Assembly: GCA_947498985.1 (NCBI GenBank)
Contig: CANMMF010000014.1
Location: 21,548 to 85,547 of the forward strand
Length of the DNA: 64,000 bases
Direction of reading: 5' to 3'
Origin: an uncultured Paracoccaceae bacterium
Lineage (GTDB): Bacteria > Pseudomonadota > Alphaproteobacteria > Rhodobacterales > Rhodobacteraceae
In this document: in pieces, positions 1-8,993 of the stretch
How positions within the stretch are numbered: the first letter of the stretch is position 1
Layout of the letters: each line of letters starts with the position of its first letter
The notes under the pieces: generated by a model
The model's input: only the letters and a program-made list of their open reading frames with translations
Told to the model about the DNA's origin: nothing
Database searches by the model: none
Made by a program: the position numbers and the translations under genes

Positions 1-2
1 CC

Positions 3-926
3 GAAGCGCGCGTCGCCGCCCTGGCCAACATGACCTTTCCCGACCTCGTGCGCGATCTGCAAAGCGGTCAGGCGGCCTCCTCCGCGATCTCGCAGATCCC
101 GGCAGAACGCATGCGCCGCGCGAACCGCGCGCTGGCCTTCGTGCGCGGCTTTCCGGGCGTCGTGACCCGCAGCCGCGCGCCGCTGCTGCTGGCCTTCGGC
201 TCTTCGGGCACGATGCGCGCCATCGACACAGGTGCCGCGCAGGATGCCGCGGGCGCGCAGGCGCTGGACTGCCGCGTGATCAATGCGGGCCTGCCGGCGC
301 TGACCTCTGCCGGTCTGGCGCGCATGGCGCGGTTTGTCGCCGAAACTGTCGAGGGCGCCGAGGTGGCGATGGTGCTGCACGAGCTCGACCCGATCCTCGT
401 CTCCACCGTGCCGCCCAAGGGCGATGTGGAACTGGACGAGGCGATCTATTCCGGGGCCGCCAGCCTGCGCGCGACGCCCGCCACCGCGTCTGAATTCGAC
501 TGGACCGCGCAATCGGGCGGCATGCTGCAGGCCGAGGCCGCCAAGCCGCGCAAGACCCCCAAGGCGCTCTGGGAACGGGAACGGGATTTCGAGATCGCCA
601 AGGTCTATGGCGGCGGGATCGCCTTTGACGACGAGGCCGTGGCGGCCTGGGTGACCGCCACCCAAAAGCTGCAAAAGCTGGGCGCGCCGGTGGTGGGATG
701 GGTGCATCCGATGGCCGAAGGCGCGACCGGCGGCGGGATGTTCGACGCGTTGCTGGACGGTCTCAAGCGCGACACGGGCGTGCCGATGATCCGCCCCGAC
801 GCCTTTACCCTCGCGCCGGATTTATTCCTGAATATCAACCATATGCGCCCCGGCGACGGAATGCAGCTGCTGAGCCGCCAGCTCATGGATCTGGCGCTGC
901 GCGAGGCGGGCCTCGTTCAGTCGTAA
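3..926 (+). CDS. Hypothetical protein, 5' end outside window
   Basis: The reading frame is open to the left edge, so the ATG at 30 may be internal and the gene partial. From that ATG it encodes 298 residues of soluble Ala-rich protein with high-GC codon use like its neighbours. I do not recognise the family; no signal peptide or membrane segment is visible. A Gly-rich stretch (GATGGGMF) lies about two thirds along. Its stop overlaps the stop of the convergent ketopantoate-reductase-like gene by about 10 bp. Confidence 0.75.
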   Translation, partial: EARVAALANMTFPDLVRDLQSGQAASSAISQIPAERMRRANRALAFVRGFPGVVTRSRAPLLLAFGSSGTMRAIDTGAAQDAAGAQALDCRVINAGLPALTSAGLARMARFVAETVEGAEVAMVLHELDPILVSTVPPKGDVELDEAIYSGAASLRATPATASEFDWTAQSGGMLQAEAAKPRKTPKALWERERDFEIAKVYGGGIAFDDEAVAAWVTATQKLQKLGAPVVGWVHPMAEGATGGGMFDALLDGLKRDTGVPMIRPDAFTLAPDLFLNINHMRPGDGMQLLSRQLMDLALREAGLVQS

Positions 927-1894
927 CAGCCCGCGACGCGCCCGCGCAGCTGCACCAGCGCCAGAACCGTGTCGATGGTGGGGGTCGGCGTGTCGGTGAT
1001 CCGGGCGATCTCCTGCACCGCCGTCACCAGGGCGTCGATCTCCATCGGGCGGCCCTGGTCCAGATCCTGCAGCATGGAGGTGCGATGCGCCCCCACCGCA
1101 GCCCCCCCGTCGATACGCTTTTCCACATCGATCGGAAATTTCACGCCAAGCTTCTCGGCCACCTGCTGGGCTTCGAGCATCATGTTGCGCGCCACGTCGC
1201 GGGTGCCGGGATCGGTGCAGAGCACGTCGAGCGTGGCATGGGTCAGCGCCGAGATCGGGTTGAAGCTGAGATTGCCCCAGAGCTTGATCCAGATGTCGTC
1301 GCGCAGGCTGCGGCGCACCGGCGCCTTGAGCCCGGCCTGCGACAACACCTTGCTGAGCGCCAGCGCGCGCTCCGACCGGCTGCCATCAGGCTCGCCCAGC
1401 AGAAACCGGTTGCCGGTGAAATGCTTGATCACGCCGGGCTCGACCACTTCGGCAGCCGGGTAGACCACGCAGCCCAAAACCCGGTCCGGGCCAAACCCGT
1501 CCCATTGCCTGTTGCCGGGATCCACGGTCTGCAAACGCGTGCCCTCGAGTGGCCCGCCGATCTTGTGGAAAAACCACCACGGCACACCGTTCACACCCGA
1601 CACGATGGTGGTCTTGTCACCGATGAGCGGCTGCATCGCGTCCACCACGCCCGGCACCGAATGCGCCTTGAGCGTGACGATCACGTAATCCTGCTCACCG
1701 ATCTCGGCAGGATCGTCGGAGGCGGTGACCTGAACCACGCTCTCCTCGCCATCCTCGATCAGCTTCAGCCCGTTGGCCTGCATCGCCGCCAGATGCGGGC
1801 CGCGGGCCACAAGGCTCACATCCGCGCCCGCCTGCGCCAGCTTCACCCCCATATAGCCGCCGATGGCGCCCGCTCCGAACACACAGATCTTCAT
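917..1894 (-). CDS. 2-dehydropantoate 2-reductase family protein (ApbA/PanE-like)
   Basis: 325 residues. The N-terminus MKICVFGAGAIGGYMG is a Rossmann NADP-binding loop (GxGxxG) of the ApbA/PanE family; a Lys in LWGNLSFNPISALT matches the family catalytic region. These enzymes reduce ketopantoate to pantoate for CoA synthesis, but many paralogues act on other 2-oxo acids. As last gene of a transporter/CoA-ligase operon it may serve a catabolic 2-oxo acid rather than pantothenate synthesis (inference). I start at MKICVF rather than 12 bp upstream because the Rossmann strand begins there. Confidence 0.85.
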   Translation of the reverse strand: MKICVFGAGAIGGYMGVKLAQAGADVSLVARGPHLAAMQANGLKLIEDGEESVVQVTASDDPAEIGEQDYVIVTLKAHSVPGVVDAMQPLIGDKTTIVSGVNGVPWWFFHKIGGPLEGTRLQTVDPGNRQWDGFGPDRVLGCVVYPAAEVVEPGVIKHFTGNRFLLGEPDGSRSERALALSKVLSQAGLKAPVRRSLRDDIWIKLWGNLSFNPISALTHATLDVLCTDPGTRDVARNMMLEAQQVAEKLGVKFPIDVEKRIDGGAAVGAHRTSMLQDLDQGRPMEIDALVTAVQEIARITDTPTPTIDTVLALVQLRGRVAGCYD

Positions 1895-2000
1895 TGCTTT
1901 CCCCACGCGATCCGGCCCTTTATCCGGACCCGCCCCCTGCTTCTTCTCTTTAAAAATACGCCAAATCGCGGCCCGCGCCGGGCGCGCCGCGGGGCATGGA

Positions 2001-3527
2001 TCACGCCGGTTCCACCAGCCCCAGCTTTTCGGCGAGCCCGATGCGCATCATCTTGCCGGTCGCGCCTTTGGGGATCTCGTCGAGGATCACCAACTTGCGC
2101 GGGCATTTGAAATCCGCCAGCCGCTCCAGCGCGAAATCTCGGATCTCGCGTTCAGTGGCCTGCTGCCCGTCACGCAGCACCACAGCGGCTGCCACTTCCT
2201 CGCCAAGCTTGGGATGCGGCAGGGCAAAGGTCACCACCTGCTGGATCGCCGGGTGGTCCATCAGCACGCCGTCCACTTCCAGCGGAGAGACCTTCTCGCC
2301 GCCGCGGTTGATGATTTCCTTCAGGCGGCCCGTCAGCAGCAGGAAACCGTCCTCGTCAAACGCCCCCTGATCGCCGGTGCGGAACCAGCGATGCCCCTCT
2401 GCCTCGAAGAAGTTCTTGGCATTTGCCTCGGGGTTGCTCTCGTAGCCCGGTGTCACGTTTGGCCCGGAGATACAGACCTCGCCGGTCTCGTCGATGAGGC
2501 GGTTCTCGGTCTCGTGGGCGATGCGCACCATCGGGCCCGCCTCGACACCGACGCTGCCGGGTTTCTGCATGTCGAGCGGATTGCAGCACATCTGGTGCGC
2601 GGCTTCGGTCATCCCGTAGGCCTCGATCACCGGCGCGTCGAACGTGTCGCGCAGCGCCTGCATGACCTGCGCGGGCAGCGATGCCGAGGAGGAGCGCAGG
2701 AAACGCAGAGGCACGTCGGCGATGACGTCTTCGTTGCGGCCCGCGCGCGACAGGATCGCCTGATGCATGGTCGGCACGGCGGTGTACCAGGTCGGGCGCG
2801 CCTCGCGCATCAGCGCAAAGAAATTCAATGCGTTGAAGCCTTGCGAGCAGAAGATCGACGCCCCGGCAGAGAGCGAGGCGGAGACCGCCGCCAGCAGCCC
2901 GTGGATGTGAAAGAGCGGCATCACGTTCAGGCAGCGATCCTCTGGGGTCAATGTCAGCGACTGCGCGATGTTCTGCGCCGAAGCCGCGACATTGGATTGC
3001 AGAAGCGGCACGATCTTGGGCCGCGAGGTGGTGCCGGAGGTGTGCAGGATCAGCGCCACGTCGGTCTCGGTGGGGGCCTCGCCCTGCACCGCATCCGTCT
3101 CGCCATCGGCCTGCAGCGAGAACACGCCCGCCTCCGCGCCTTCAGGCACGCGCGCGCGCAGGATGGTCATGCCGAGCCGTTTTGCCGCGGCAAAGGCCGG
3201 GCCGTCCTCGCCTTCGGCCAGCACGATGGCGCGGGCCTTCAGATCCTCCAGATAGAAGGCGTATTCATCCTCGCGGTACGAAGGATTGAGCGGGGCAGTC
3301 GTGGCTGACTGCGCGATAGTGACAAAGGCCGTCGCCATCTCCGGCCCGTTGGGCAGAACGATCGCCACCCGGTCCTGCGGTTCGACCCCCGACGCGCGCA
3401 GCTCCGCTTTCACCTGCTCCGACAGCGCACGCAGCCCGCCATAGCTCAGCCACGTTCTGTCCGGTGCGCCGATGGCTGCGGCCGCGTCCGGATGCTGCGC
3501 GATAAGCGCCTTGAGTGTCGTGTGCAT
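2001..3527 (-). CDS. AMP-dependent acyl-CoA synthetase (AAE3/oxalyl-CoA-ligase-like)
   Basis: 508 residues of the ANL superfamily. The P-loop-like motif LILHTSGTTSRPK is at about 167-179, the adenylate motif YGMTEA near 300, the hinge RTGDQGAFDEDGFLLLTGR near 393, and the C-terminal catalytic Lys in KGATGKMMR. Overall shape recalls AAE3/oxalyl-CoA synthetases, but the substrate is not determinable. It lies 34 bp downstream of tctA on the same strand, suggesting it activates the acid imported by the Tct transporter to its CoA thioester. Confidence 0.85.
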   Translation of the reverse strand: MHTTLKALIAQHPDAAAAIGAPDRTWLSYGGLRALSEQVKAELRASGVEPQDRVAIVLPNGPEMATAFVTIAQSATTAPLNPSYREDEYAFYLEDLKARAIVLAEGEDGPAFAAAKRLGMTILRARVPEGAEAGVFSLQADGETDAVQGEAPTETDVALILHTSGTTSRPKIVPLLQSNVAASAQNIAQSLTLTPEDRCLNVMPLFHIHGLLAAVSASLSAGASIFCSQGFNALNFFALMREARPTWYTAVPTMHQAILSRAGRNEDVIADVPLRFLRSSSASLPAQVMQALRDTFDAPVIEAYGMTEAAHQMCCNPLDMQKPGSVGVEAGPMVRIAHETENRLIDETGEVCISGPNVTPGYESNPEANAKNFFEAEGHRWFRTGDQGAFDEDGFLLLTGRLKEIINRGGEKVSPLEVDGVLMDHPAIQQVVTFALPHPKLGEEVAAAVVLRDGQQATEREIRDFALERLADFKCPRKLVILDEIPKGATGKMMRIGLAEKLGLVEPA

Positions 3528-3560
3528 ACCCGTCGTCCCCTTTGGTCTTTAACATCTGGT

Positions 3561-5078
3561 TCACTCCGCCGTAACGATGCTGCGGCGCGACCCCTTGCGT
3601 AGATATCTCACAAAGGGCAGCACAAAGAAAAGCACAGCAATTGCAATAAACGCGCCCGAGAGCGGGCGTTCGATGAAGGCCAGCACGTTGCCCTGTTCGG
3701 CAATCAGCGTCTGGCGGAAGCTTTTTTCCATCAGCGGACCAAGCACCAGCGCCAGCACCAGAGGGGCCAGCGGATAGTCCGCCTTGCGCAGCAGATAGCC
3801 CGCCACCCCGAAGCCGGCAATCAGCCAGACGTCGTGCATTTTCTGGCTGGGAGCGAAGCCGCCCACGATGCAGAGCACCATGACGATGGCGCAAAGCACG
3901 GTGAACGGCATCCGGAGCGCCCAGACAAAGAGCGGGATGAGCGCGATGTTGATCGCCACGGCGGCGAAGTTCGCGGTGTAGAGCGACGAGATCAGGCCCC
4001 AGACAAAATCCGGCTGCTCGATGAACAGCATCGGGCCCGGCACCAGTCCCCACATTACCATGCCGCCGAGCAGGAGCGCGGTGGTGGGCGAGCCGGGAAT
4101 GCCCAGCGTCAGCATCGGCAAAAGCGAACCGGTGGAGGCGGCGTTGTTGGCGGTTTCCGGTGCCGCAACACCTTCGATATTGCCCTTGCCGAAGGTCTCG
4201 GGCGAGCGCGAGGTCTGCTTGGCGATGCCGTAGGCCATGAGCGAGGCGGGCGTGGCCCCGGCGGCGGGCAGCATGCCCACGAAAAACCCCATGACCGACC
4301 CGAAGGTCATGGTCTTCCAGATCCGCCCCATGCGCTTGATGCCGTAGCCCAGCTCCTTGAAGGTGATCCTGGCGGGGGTGACCTGGGGGGCGGTCTTGGA
4401 GGTCTCGATGGTGTAGAGGATCTCTCCGATGCCGTAGACGCCGATCGCCAGCACCAGGAACGAGATGCCGGAGTAAAAGCCCGGGATGTCCCCAAATATC
4501 AGCCGCGGCTGGCCGGAGATCAGGTCGAGGCCGACGGTCGAGAGCACCAGCCCCAGGCAGATCATCACCACGGTCTTGAGCTTGTCGTCGCCGCCCAGTC
4601 CCACAAATGTGGTGAAGGCCAGAAGCACCAGCGCAAATTCCTCGGCGGGCCCGAATTTCAGCGCCAGATCGGCCAAAGGCGCGGCAAAGAGCGTGAAGAG
4701 GATGACCGAGATCGTGCCGCCGATGAACGACGCCACGGCAGCGGCGATCAGCGCCAGACCGGCCTTGCCCTGCTGCGCCATGGGCCGCCCGTCAAAGGTT
4801 GTGGCGACCGCGGTGGAGGCGCCCGGAATGCCCAGCAGGATCGAGCTGACCGCGCCGCCATACATCGCCCCGTAGTAGATCGCGGCCAGCAGGATGATCG
4901 CGGAGGACGGCGGCACGATGAAGGTCAGCGGCAGCACGATGGCCACGCCGTTGACCGAGCCCAGCCCCGGCATCGCACCGATGAAAAGACCCGCCGTGAC
5001 CCCCAGAAGAACAATCATCAGATTGATCGGAGACAGCGAGGTGGCGAATCCGTCGGCAAGCAGGGCGAGAACGTCCAT
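3561..5078 (-). CDS. tctA: Tripartite tricarboxylate transporter, large permease TctA
   Basis: 505 residues, about 11-12 hydrophobic helices, with the family hallmark near the N-terminus (GVTAGLFIGAMPGLGSVNG) and a repeat in the second half (LPAAGATPASL). TctA is the large membrane subunit that couples ion gradients to import of di/tricarboxylates delivered by TctC. It follows tctB by 12 bp in the order tctC-tctB-tctA. Confidence 0.93.
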   Translation of the reverse strand: MDVLALLADGFATSLSPINLMIVLLGVTAGLFIGAMPGLGSVNGVAIVLPLTFIVPPSSAIILLAAIYYGAMYGGAVSSILLGIPGASTAVATTFDGRPMAQQGKAGLALIAAAVASFIGGTISVILFTLFAAPLADLALKFGPAEEFALVLLAFTTFVGLGGDDKLKTVVMICLGLVLSTVGLDLISGQPRLIFGDIPGFYSGISFLVLAIGVYGIGEILYTIETSKTAPQVTPARITFKELGYGIKRMGRIWKTMTFGSVMGFFVGMLPAAGATPASLMAYGIAKQTSRSPETFGKGNIEGVAAPETANNAASTGSLLPMLTLGIPGSPTTALLLGGMVMWGLVPGPMLFIEQPDFVWGLISSLYTANFAAVAINIALIPLFVWALRMPFTVLCAIVMVLCIVGGFAPSQKMHDVWLIAGFGVAGYLLRKADYPLAPLVLALVLGPLMEKSFRQTLIAEQGNVLAFIERPLSGAFIAIAVLFFVLPFVRYLRKGSRRSIVTAE

Positions 5079-5090
5079 TGCGGCCTCCTG

Positions 5091-5579
5091 TCAGAAGAAC
5101 ATTGCGTAGAGCGGGAAGAAGAGCGGCTCTGTAAAGCCTTTCGGCAACAGGATTTTCAGCGTCGCCTCGAAGAAGAAGAACAAGAAAACCGGCGTGCCGA
5201 GGGTCAGGCACAGCGTCAGCACCCAGCCATGCCGCCCGAAGATCTTCAGGTACCAGAAAAGAAACAGCGGGATCGCGATATAGGCCCCGGCAATCGGGAT
5301 CAGCGCGATTGTGACAAATAGCGCTGCGATCACCATCAGCAGCGGGCGCAGCATCGACATGTCGAAGAAGAAGCTCGCCCGCGCGGAGGCGCCGAAACTG
5401 CGCAGCAGAATGAGGCTGGAGCAGAGCAGCATCACCGCCGAGAGCCAGAACGGGAACGCGCCGCCGCCGGGGCCGCCGGTCTCGCCGTTCCAGCCGATGG
5501 GCAGCGCCGTTGCATGGATCATGAAATAGACCGACAGCACCATGATAGCGCCCGCGATGATGCGATCACCTGCCAGCAT
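5091..5579 (-). CDS. tctB: Tripartite tricarboxylate transporter, small permease TctB
   Basis: 162 residues with four hydrophobic segments, as usual for TctB. The start MLAGDRIIAG is chosen because a GGGGGAG ribosome binding site lies just upstream and the longer N-terminal extension is Arg-rich and unlike the family. Between tctC (78 bp upstream) and tctA (12 bp downstream). Confidence 0.88.
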   Translation of the reverse strand: MLAGDRIIAGAIMVLSVYFMIHATALPIGWNGETGGPGGGAFPFWLSAVMLLCSSLILLRSFGASARASFFFDMSMLRPLLMVIAALFVTIALIPIAGAYIAIPLFLFWYLKIFGRHGWVLTLCLTLGTPVFLFFFFEATLKILLPKGFTEPLFFPLYAMFF

Positions 5580-5656
5580 CGGCGTTCTCCCCCGGAAAAG
5601 ATGTGAAGGACGGGCCACATGCGCTGCGGCCCGCCGGATCAATGCGCGTCAGCGGC

Positions 5657-6646
5657 TCAGGAGGACGAGTCGTCTCCCATCGCGTCGAGGATCGCCTGGT
5701 GCTTTTCGCGCTCGGCCAGGAAATACTCCTGCAGCGGCTGTCCGGTCAGGAAGGCGGGCATCAGCGCCTTTTCCGACGTGTAGGTCTGCCACTCTTCGGA
5801 CTGGCTGAGCTTTTCGAACATCGCGGTGTAATAGGCCACCGCCTCTTCCGGCATGCCCTTGGGCGCCACAAACGAGCGCTGCATCGCGTAGACGATGTCA
5901 TGCCCCAGCTCGCGCGCGGTGGGCACGTCGGGGAAGGCGGCCAGACGCTCGGGCGTGAAGGCCACCAGCGGCACAGACTTGCCCGCGTTGTAAAAACCCA
6001 TCTGCTCGGAGGGGTTGTTCACGGTGGAGTTGATGTGGTTGCCGACAAGGTTCTTGGCCACGTCGCCACCGCCCTTGAAGGGCACGTAGGTCATCTCGAG
6101 GTCAAATTCCTTTTCCAGCATTGCGGTGACCAGGCTGTCTTCCTGCCCGGTGCCGGTGCCACCCATCTTCCAATCCTTGCCCGCGTCCTTCACGGCGGCC
6201 ACGTATTCCTCCAGCGAGGTGATGCCGCTGTCGGCATTGACCCACAGGATGAAGGTGTCCTCGGCCATGCGGGCGACCGGGGTAAAATCCTCGATATTCA
6301 CGCCGATATCGGTGCGCAGCGGCGTGGTGTAATAGGAATTCAGCGTCGCCATGATGATGTGCGGGTCGCCCTCATTGTCCTTGAGAAAGCGCAGCGCCTC
6401 CGCGCCGGAGCCGCCGCCCTTGTTGACCGGAAGGACCGGCATGTTGGAGAGGTTTTCCTTCTGGATGATCGACTGGAAGAGCCGCGCCAGACGGTCCGCA
6501 CCGCCGCCCTGCCCGGCCATGATCACCATCTGCACCGGCTTTTGCGGCTTCCAGCCTTCGGCCAGAGCGCCCGTTGCGGTTGTTGCAAACATCGCGGCGG
6601 ATGCCGCAAGCCCCATCGCGATACGGCGCGTGAATGTGTATGCCAT
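5657..6646 (-). CDS. tctC: Tripartite tricarboxylate transporter substrate-binding protein TctC (Bug family)
   Basis: 329 residues. Signal peptide at 1-29 with a twin-Arg-free hydrophobic core and an ALA-E cleavage site. The mature protein starts with the Bug-type strand WKPQKPVQMVIMAGQGGGADR and contains family segments such as WKMGGTGTGQEDSLV and KGGGDVAKNLVGNHI. It binds the carboxylate in the periplasm and delivers it to TctAB. First gene of the operon; the divergent ScfR-type regulator lies 165 bp away and probably controls it. Confidence 0.92.
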   Translation of the reverse strand: MAYTFTRRIAMGLAASAAMFATTATGALAEGWKPQKPVQMVIMAGQGGGADRLARLFQSIIQKENLSNMPVLPVNKGGGSGAEALRFLKDNEGDPHIIMATLNSYYTTPLRTDIGVNIEDFTPVARMAEDTFILWVNADSGITSLEEYVAAVKDAGKDWKMGGTGTGQEDSLVTAMLEKEFDLEMTYVPFKGGGDVAKNLVGNHINSTVNNPSEQMGFYNAGKSVPLVAFTPERLAAFPDVPTARELGHDIVYAMQRSFVAPKGMPEEAVAYYTAMFEKLSQSEEWQTYTSEKALMPAFLTGQPLQEYFLAEREKHQAILDAMGDDSSS

Positions 6647-6762
6647 GTAATGTCCTCCCTGAAGAATGCGCCGCTCCTCAGCCGCGCTGTCGGGTCAGAT
6701 GCTTTGCTGACCTGAACGCTTAACTAAGCTGTTGGAATAATCTTTCATCAGAATTCGCGTTG

Positions 6763-6810
6763 ACTTGTTACATCTTGCATTTACAAGTTCATTTTTTGTA
6801 ATGTTGTAAA
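6763..6810. promoter_or_regulatory. Candidate operator for the divergent tctC / regulator promoters
   Basis: Between the divergent genes there is an inverted repeat ACTTGT (6763-6768) / ACAAGT (6783-6788), and a second pair TTTACAA (6780-6786) / TTGTAAA (6804-6810) with an extra TTGTAA at 6797. The second pair touches the regulator start codon, fitting autoregulation. Repeats are seen; function is inferred. Confidence 0.5.
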
Positions 6811-6811
6811 T

Positions 6812-8218
6812 ATGCGAAAGACCTTTGTCGGCCCTCAATTGCGGCAACTCCGCCGCCGCCATTCGGAAACCCAGGCCGAGATGGCCAGGCGTCTCGGTAT
6901 CTCCCCCGCCTATGTCAACCTCCTGGAAAACAACCAGAGAGCGCTCTCTGTGTCGGTGCTGGTGGCGCTGACCGAAGCCTACGGCATCGACATGAAATCG
7001 CTGGTGCAGGAAACCGACACCACGCGGTTGGCCGATCTCCGCGCGGCGGTGCGCGATCCGATCTTTGCAACCGACGCGCCCGATCTGTCGGAGCTGCGCG
7101 CCGCGCTCGATCACGCGCCGCAACTGGCCGACCAGTTCCTGAGCCTTTACCGCGCGCATCGCAGCCTTGTGGACCAGGTCCGGCGCATGTCGGTCGACGG
7201 CGCGCCACCGGCGCTTTTCAGTGTGACGCCAGAGACGGCCATTCACGACTATTTCCGCAACCATGCCAACCATTTCGACGATCTGGAGCGCGCCGCACAG
7301 GACCTGCGCCAGCGCATCGGCGGCAGCACCGATGACATGTACGCGCTTCTGAAACGGCGGCTGCGGGTCGAACACGGCATCCAGACCGACCTGCTGCGGA
7401 TCACCGACATGCCCGACAATCTGCGGCTCTTCGACGAAGCGGCGGGCCGGGTGCACCTCTCCGAAGCGCTCGATCACACGAACCGGATTTTCCAGCTGGC
7501 CCATGTACTTGGCCTGCTGGAGGCGGGGTCGGAAGTGGAGGCTCTGGCCGCCGAAAGCGGGCTGGCCGACAACGAAGGCGGCGCGCGGCTGCGCGTCGAG
7601 CTGACCAATTATTTCGCGGCCGCCATGCTGATGCCCTATGACGCCACCCGCGCGCTTGCCGAAGAGACGCGCTATGACATCGACCGCATCGCCACCGGGT
7701 TCGGCGTGAGCTTCGAGATGGTGTGCCATCGTCTGACCACGCTGCAGCGCGACGGCGCGCGCGGTGTGCCGTTCTTCTTTCTGCGGGTCGACCGGGCGGG
7801 CAACGTCACCAAACGCTTCAACGCCACCGCCTTCACGCTGGCCGAAGAAGGCGGCGCCTGCCCGGTCTGGGACATCCACGGCGCGTTCCGCGTGCCCGGT
7901 GCGATTGTGCCGCAATTTGTCGAGCTGCCGGAAGGCGGGCGGTTTTTCACGCTCTCGCGCACCGCCGACCGGCCCGTGCTCAGCCGCAGCGGTCAGGATC
8001 GGCGGCTGGTCGTGGCCATCGGCTGCGCGGTCGAGCATGCCGACAAGATCGGCTACGCGCGCGCGTTCAACATGTCCGATCCCGTGCTGTTCAGCCCTAT
8101 CGGCATCAATTGCCATGTCTGCCCGCGGCATTCCTGCTCCGAGCGCGCGCATCAGCCGGTGCATATGAGCCTGCCCATCGACACGCGCAGGCGCGGGCGA
8201 ACCCGTTACGAAAGCTGA
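6812..8218 (+). CDS. XRE/ImmA-type short-chain fatty acyl transcriptional regulator (ScfR-like)
   Basis: 468 residues. N-terminal XRE helix-turn-helix at about 7-62 (TQAEMARRLGISPAYVNLLE), a central ImmA/IrrE-like domain, and a C-terminal DUF2083 region with a conserved Cys cluster (NCHVCPRHSCSERAH). The ImmA metal site is degenerate: the HExxH position reads LAHVLGLLE, so it should sense a ligand, not cleave. Relatives regulate propionate, acetate or glyoxylate-linked metabolism through acyl-CoA ligands. Divergent from tctCBA and a CoA ligase, so the acyl-CoA made there is the likely effector (inference). Confidence 0.88.
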   Translation: MRKTFVGPQLRQLRRRHSETQAEMARRLGISPAYVNLLENNQRALSVSVLVALTEAYGIDMKSLVQETDTTRLADLRAAVRDPIFATDAPDLSELRAALDHAPQLADQFLSLYRAHRSLVDQVRRMSVDGAPPALFSVTPETAIHDYFRNHANHFDDLERAAQDLRQRIGGSTDDMYALLKRRLRVEHGIQTDLLRITDMPDNLRLFDEAAGRVHLSEALDHTNRIFQLAHVLGLLEAGSEVEALAAESGLADNEGGARLRVELTNYFAAAMLMPYDATRALAEETRYDIDRIATGFGVSFEMVCHRLTTLQRDGARGVPFFFLRVDRAGNVTKRFNATAFTLAEEGGACPVWDIHGAFRVPGAIVPQFVELPEGGRFFTLSRTADRPVLSRSGQDRRLVVAIGCAVEHADKIGYARAFNMSDPVLFSPIGINCHVCPRHSCSERAHQPVHMSLPIDTRRRGRTRYES

Positions 8219-8336
8219 AAATCCGAAATGAATTCCTGAGGGTCGGAACGCTTTGTTAAGGCCGTATCCGTATTCCTGCTGCTCGAAGAGCGGGCCACGG
8301 GATCACGCGGCCTGTCCGGTCAGAATGTAGGTTGGC

Positions 8337-8621
8337 ATGTCGGATATACATTTTCACGCACTCGGGGCGACGCGGGCGCGCTCGGGTGAGGATCCTCTGA
8401 TCCCGTTCCTTCTTGGTGCCCGCAGCGCACCGGTGACGATCTCGGCACGCGAGGTGCAGCGGCTCGATTCCCACCGCCTGCAGATCCTGATGGTCGCGCA
8501 GAACCAATGGGCCAGGGACGGGGCGCCGTTCCGCGTGACCGACCTTTCGCCCGGGTTCCGCAGCGGGCTCGAACGGTTGGGCATGGCGGGCGAATTTTTC
8601 GATGAGGAGACGGCGACATGA
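8337..8621 (+). CDS. STAS-domain protein of the chemotaxis operon
   Basis: 94 residues matching a short STAS (anti-sigma-factor-antagonist-like) domain; LDSHRLQILMVAQNQWARDG corresponds to the region around the usual phosphorylatable Ser. It begins the chemotaxis operon, overlapping cheY by ATGA. STAS proteins are common first genes of such alphaproteobacterial che clusters; its partner here is unknown. Confidence 0.7.
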   Translation: MSDIHFHALGATRARSGEDPLIPFLLGARSAPVTISAREVQRLDSHRLQILMVAQNQWARDGAPFRVTDLSPGFRSGLERLGMAGEFFDEETAT

Positions 8622-8992
8622 CGACAAAAGTGCTCGCGATTGACGATTCGCGCACCATCCGGAACCTTCTGCGCGTGTCGCTGGAAGGCGCGGGGTTCGA
8701 ATTTCATTCCGCCTGCGATGGCGAGGAAGGGGTCGAAGTGTTCCCGGATGTCGATCCGGATGTCGTGATCACCGATATCAACATGCCGAAACTCGACGGG
8801 TTCGGTGTCATCGACGCGCTGCGAAGCGGGCCCAACCGCACACATGTGCCGATCCTCGTGCTGACCACCGAAAGCTCGGACGATCTGAAGTCGCGGGCGC
8901 GCGATGCCGGGGCCACCGGCTGGATCGTGAAACCGTTTGATGACGCCTCCCTCGTCTCGGTGCTGCGCCGCCTGACCGGGCACGCGGCCTAA
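8618..8992 (+). CDS. cheY: Chemotaxis response regulator CheY
   Basis: 124-residue single receiver domain. Acidic pair in AIDDSRTIR, phospho-acceptor Asp in VVITDINMPKLDG, conserved Thr in VLTTES and Lys in WIVKPFD are all present. It receives phosphate from CheA and acts on the flagellar switch. One base separates its stop from the cheA start. Confidence 0.93.
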   Translation: MTTKVLAIDDSRTIRNLLRVSLEGAGFEFHSACDGEEGVEVFPDVDPDVVITDINMPKLDGFGVIDALRSGPNRTHVPILVLTTESSDDLKSRARDAGATGWIVKPFDDASLVSVLRRLTGHAA

Positions 8993-8993
8993 A

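Noticed and set aside
698..3308. Long plus-strand frames over the CoA ligase and reductase genes
   Set aside because: Arg/His-rich antisense shadows of recognised minus-strand genes, caused by high GC.
3834..5321. Long plus-strand frame (495 codons) opposite tctA/tctB
   Set aside because: Composition is His/Gln/Arg-rich with no homology; antisense of clear transporter genes.
6695..8164. Minus-strand frame of 489 codons opposite the regulator
   Set aside because: Antisense shadow of the ScfR-like gene, which has clear domain motifs.
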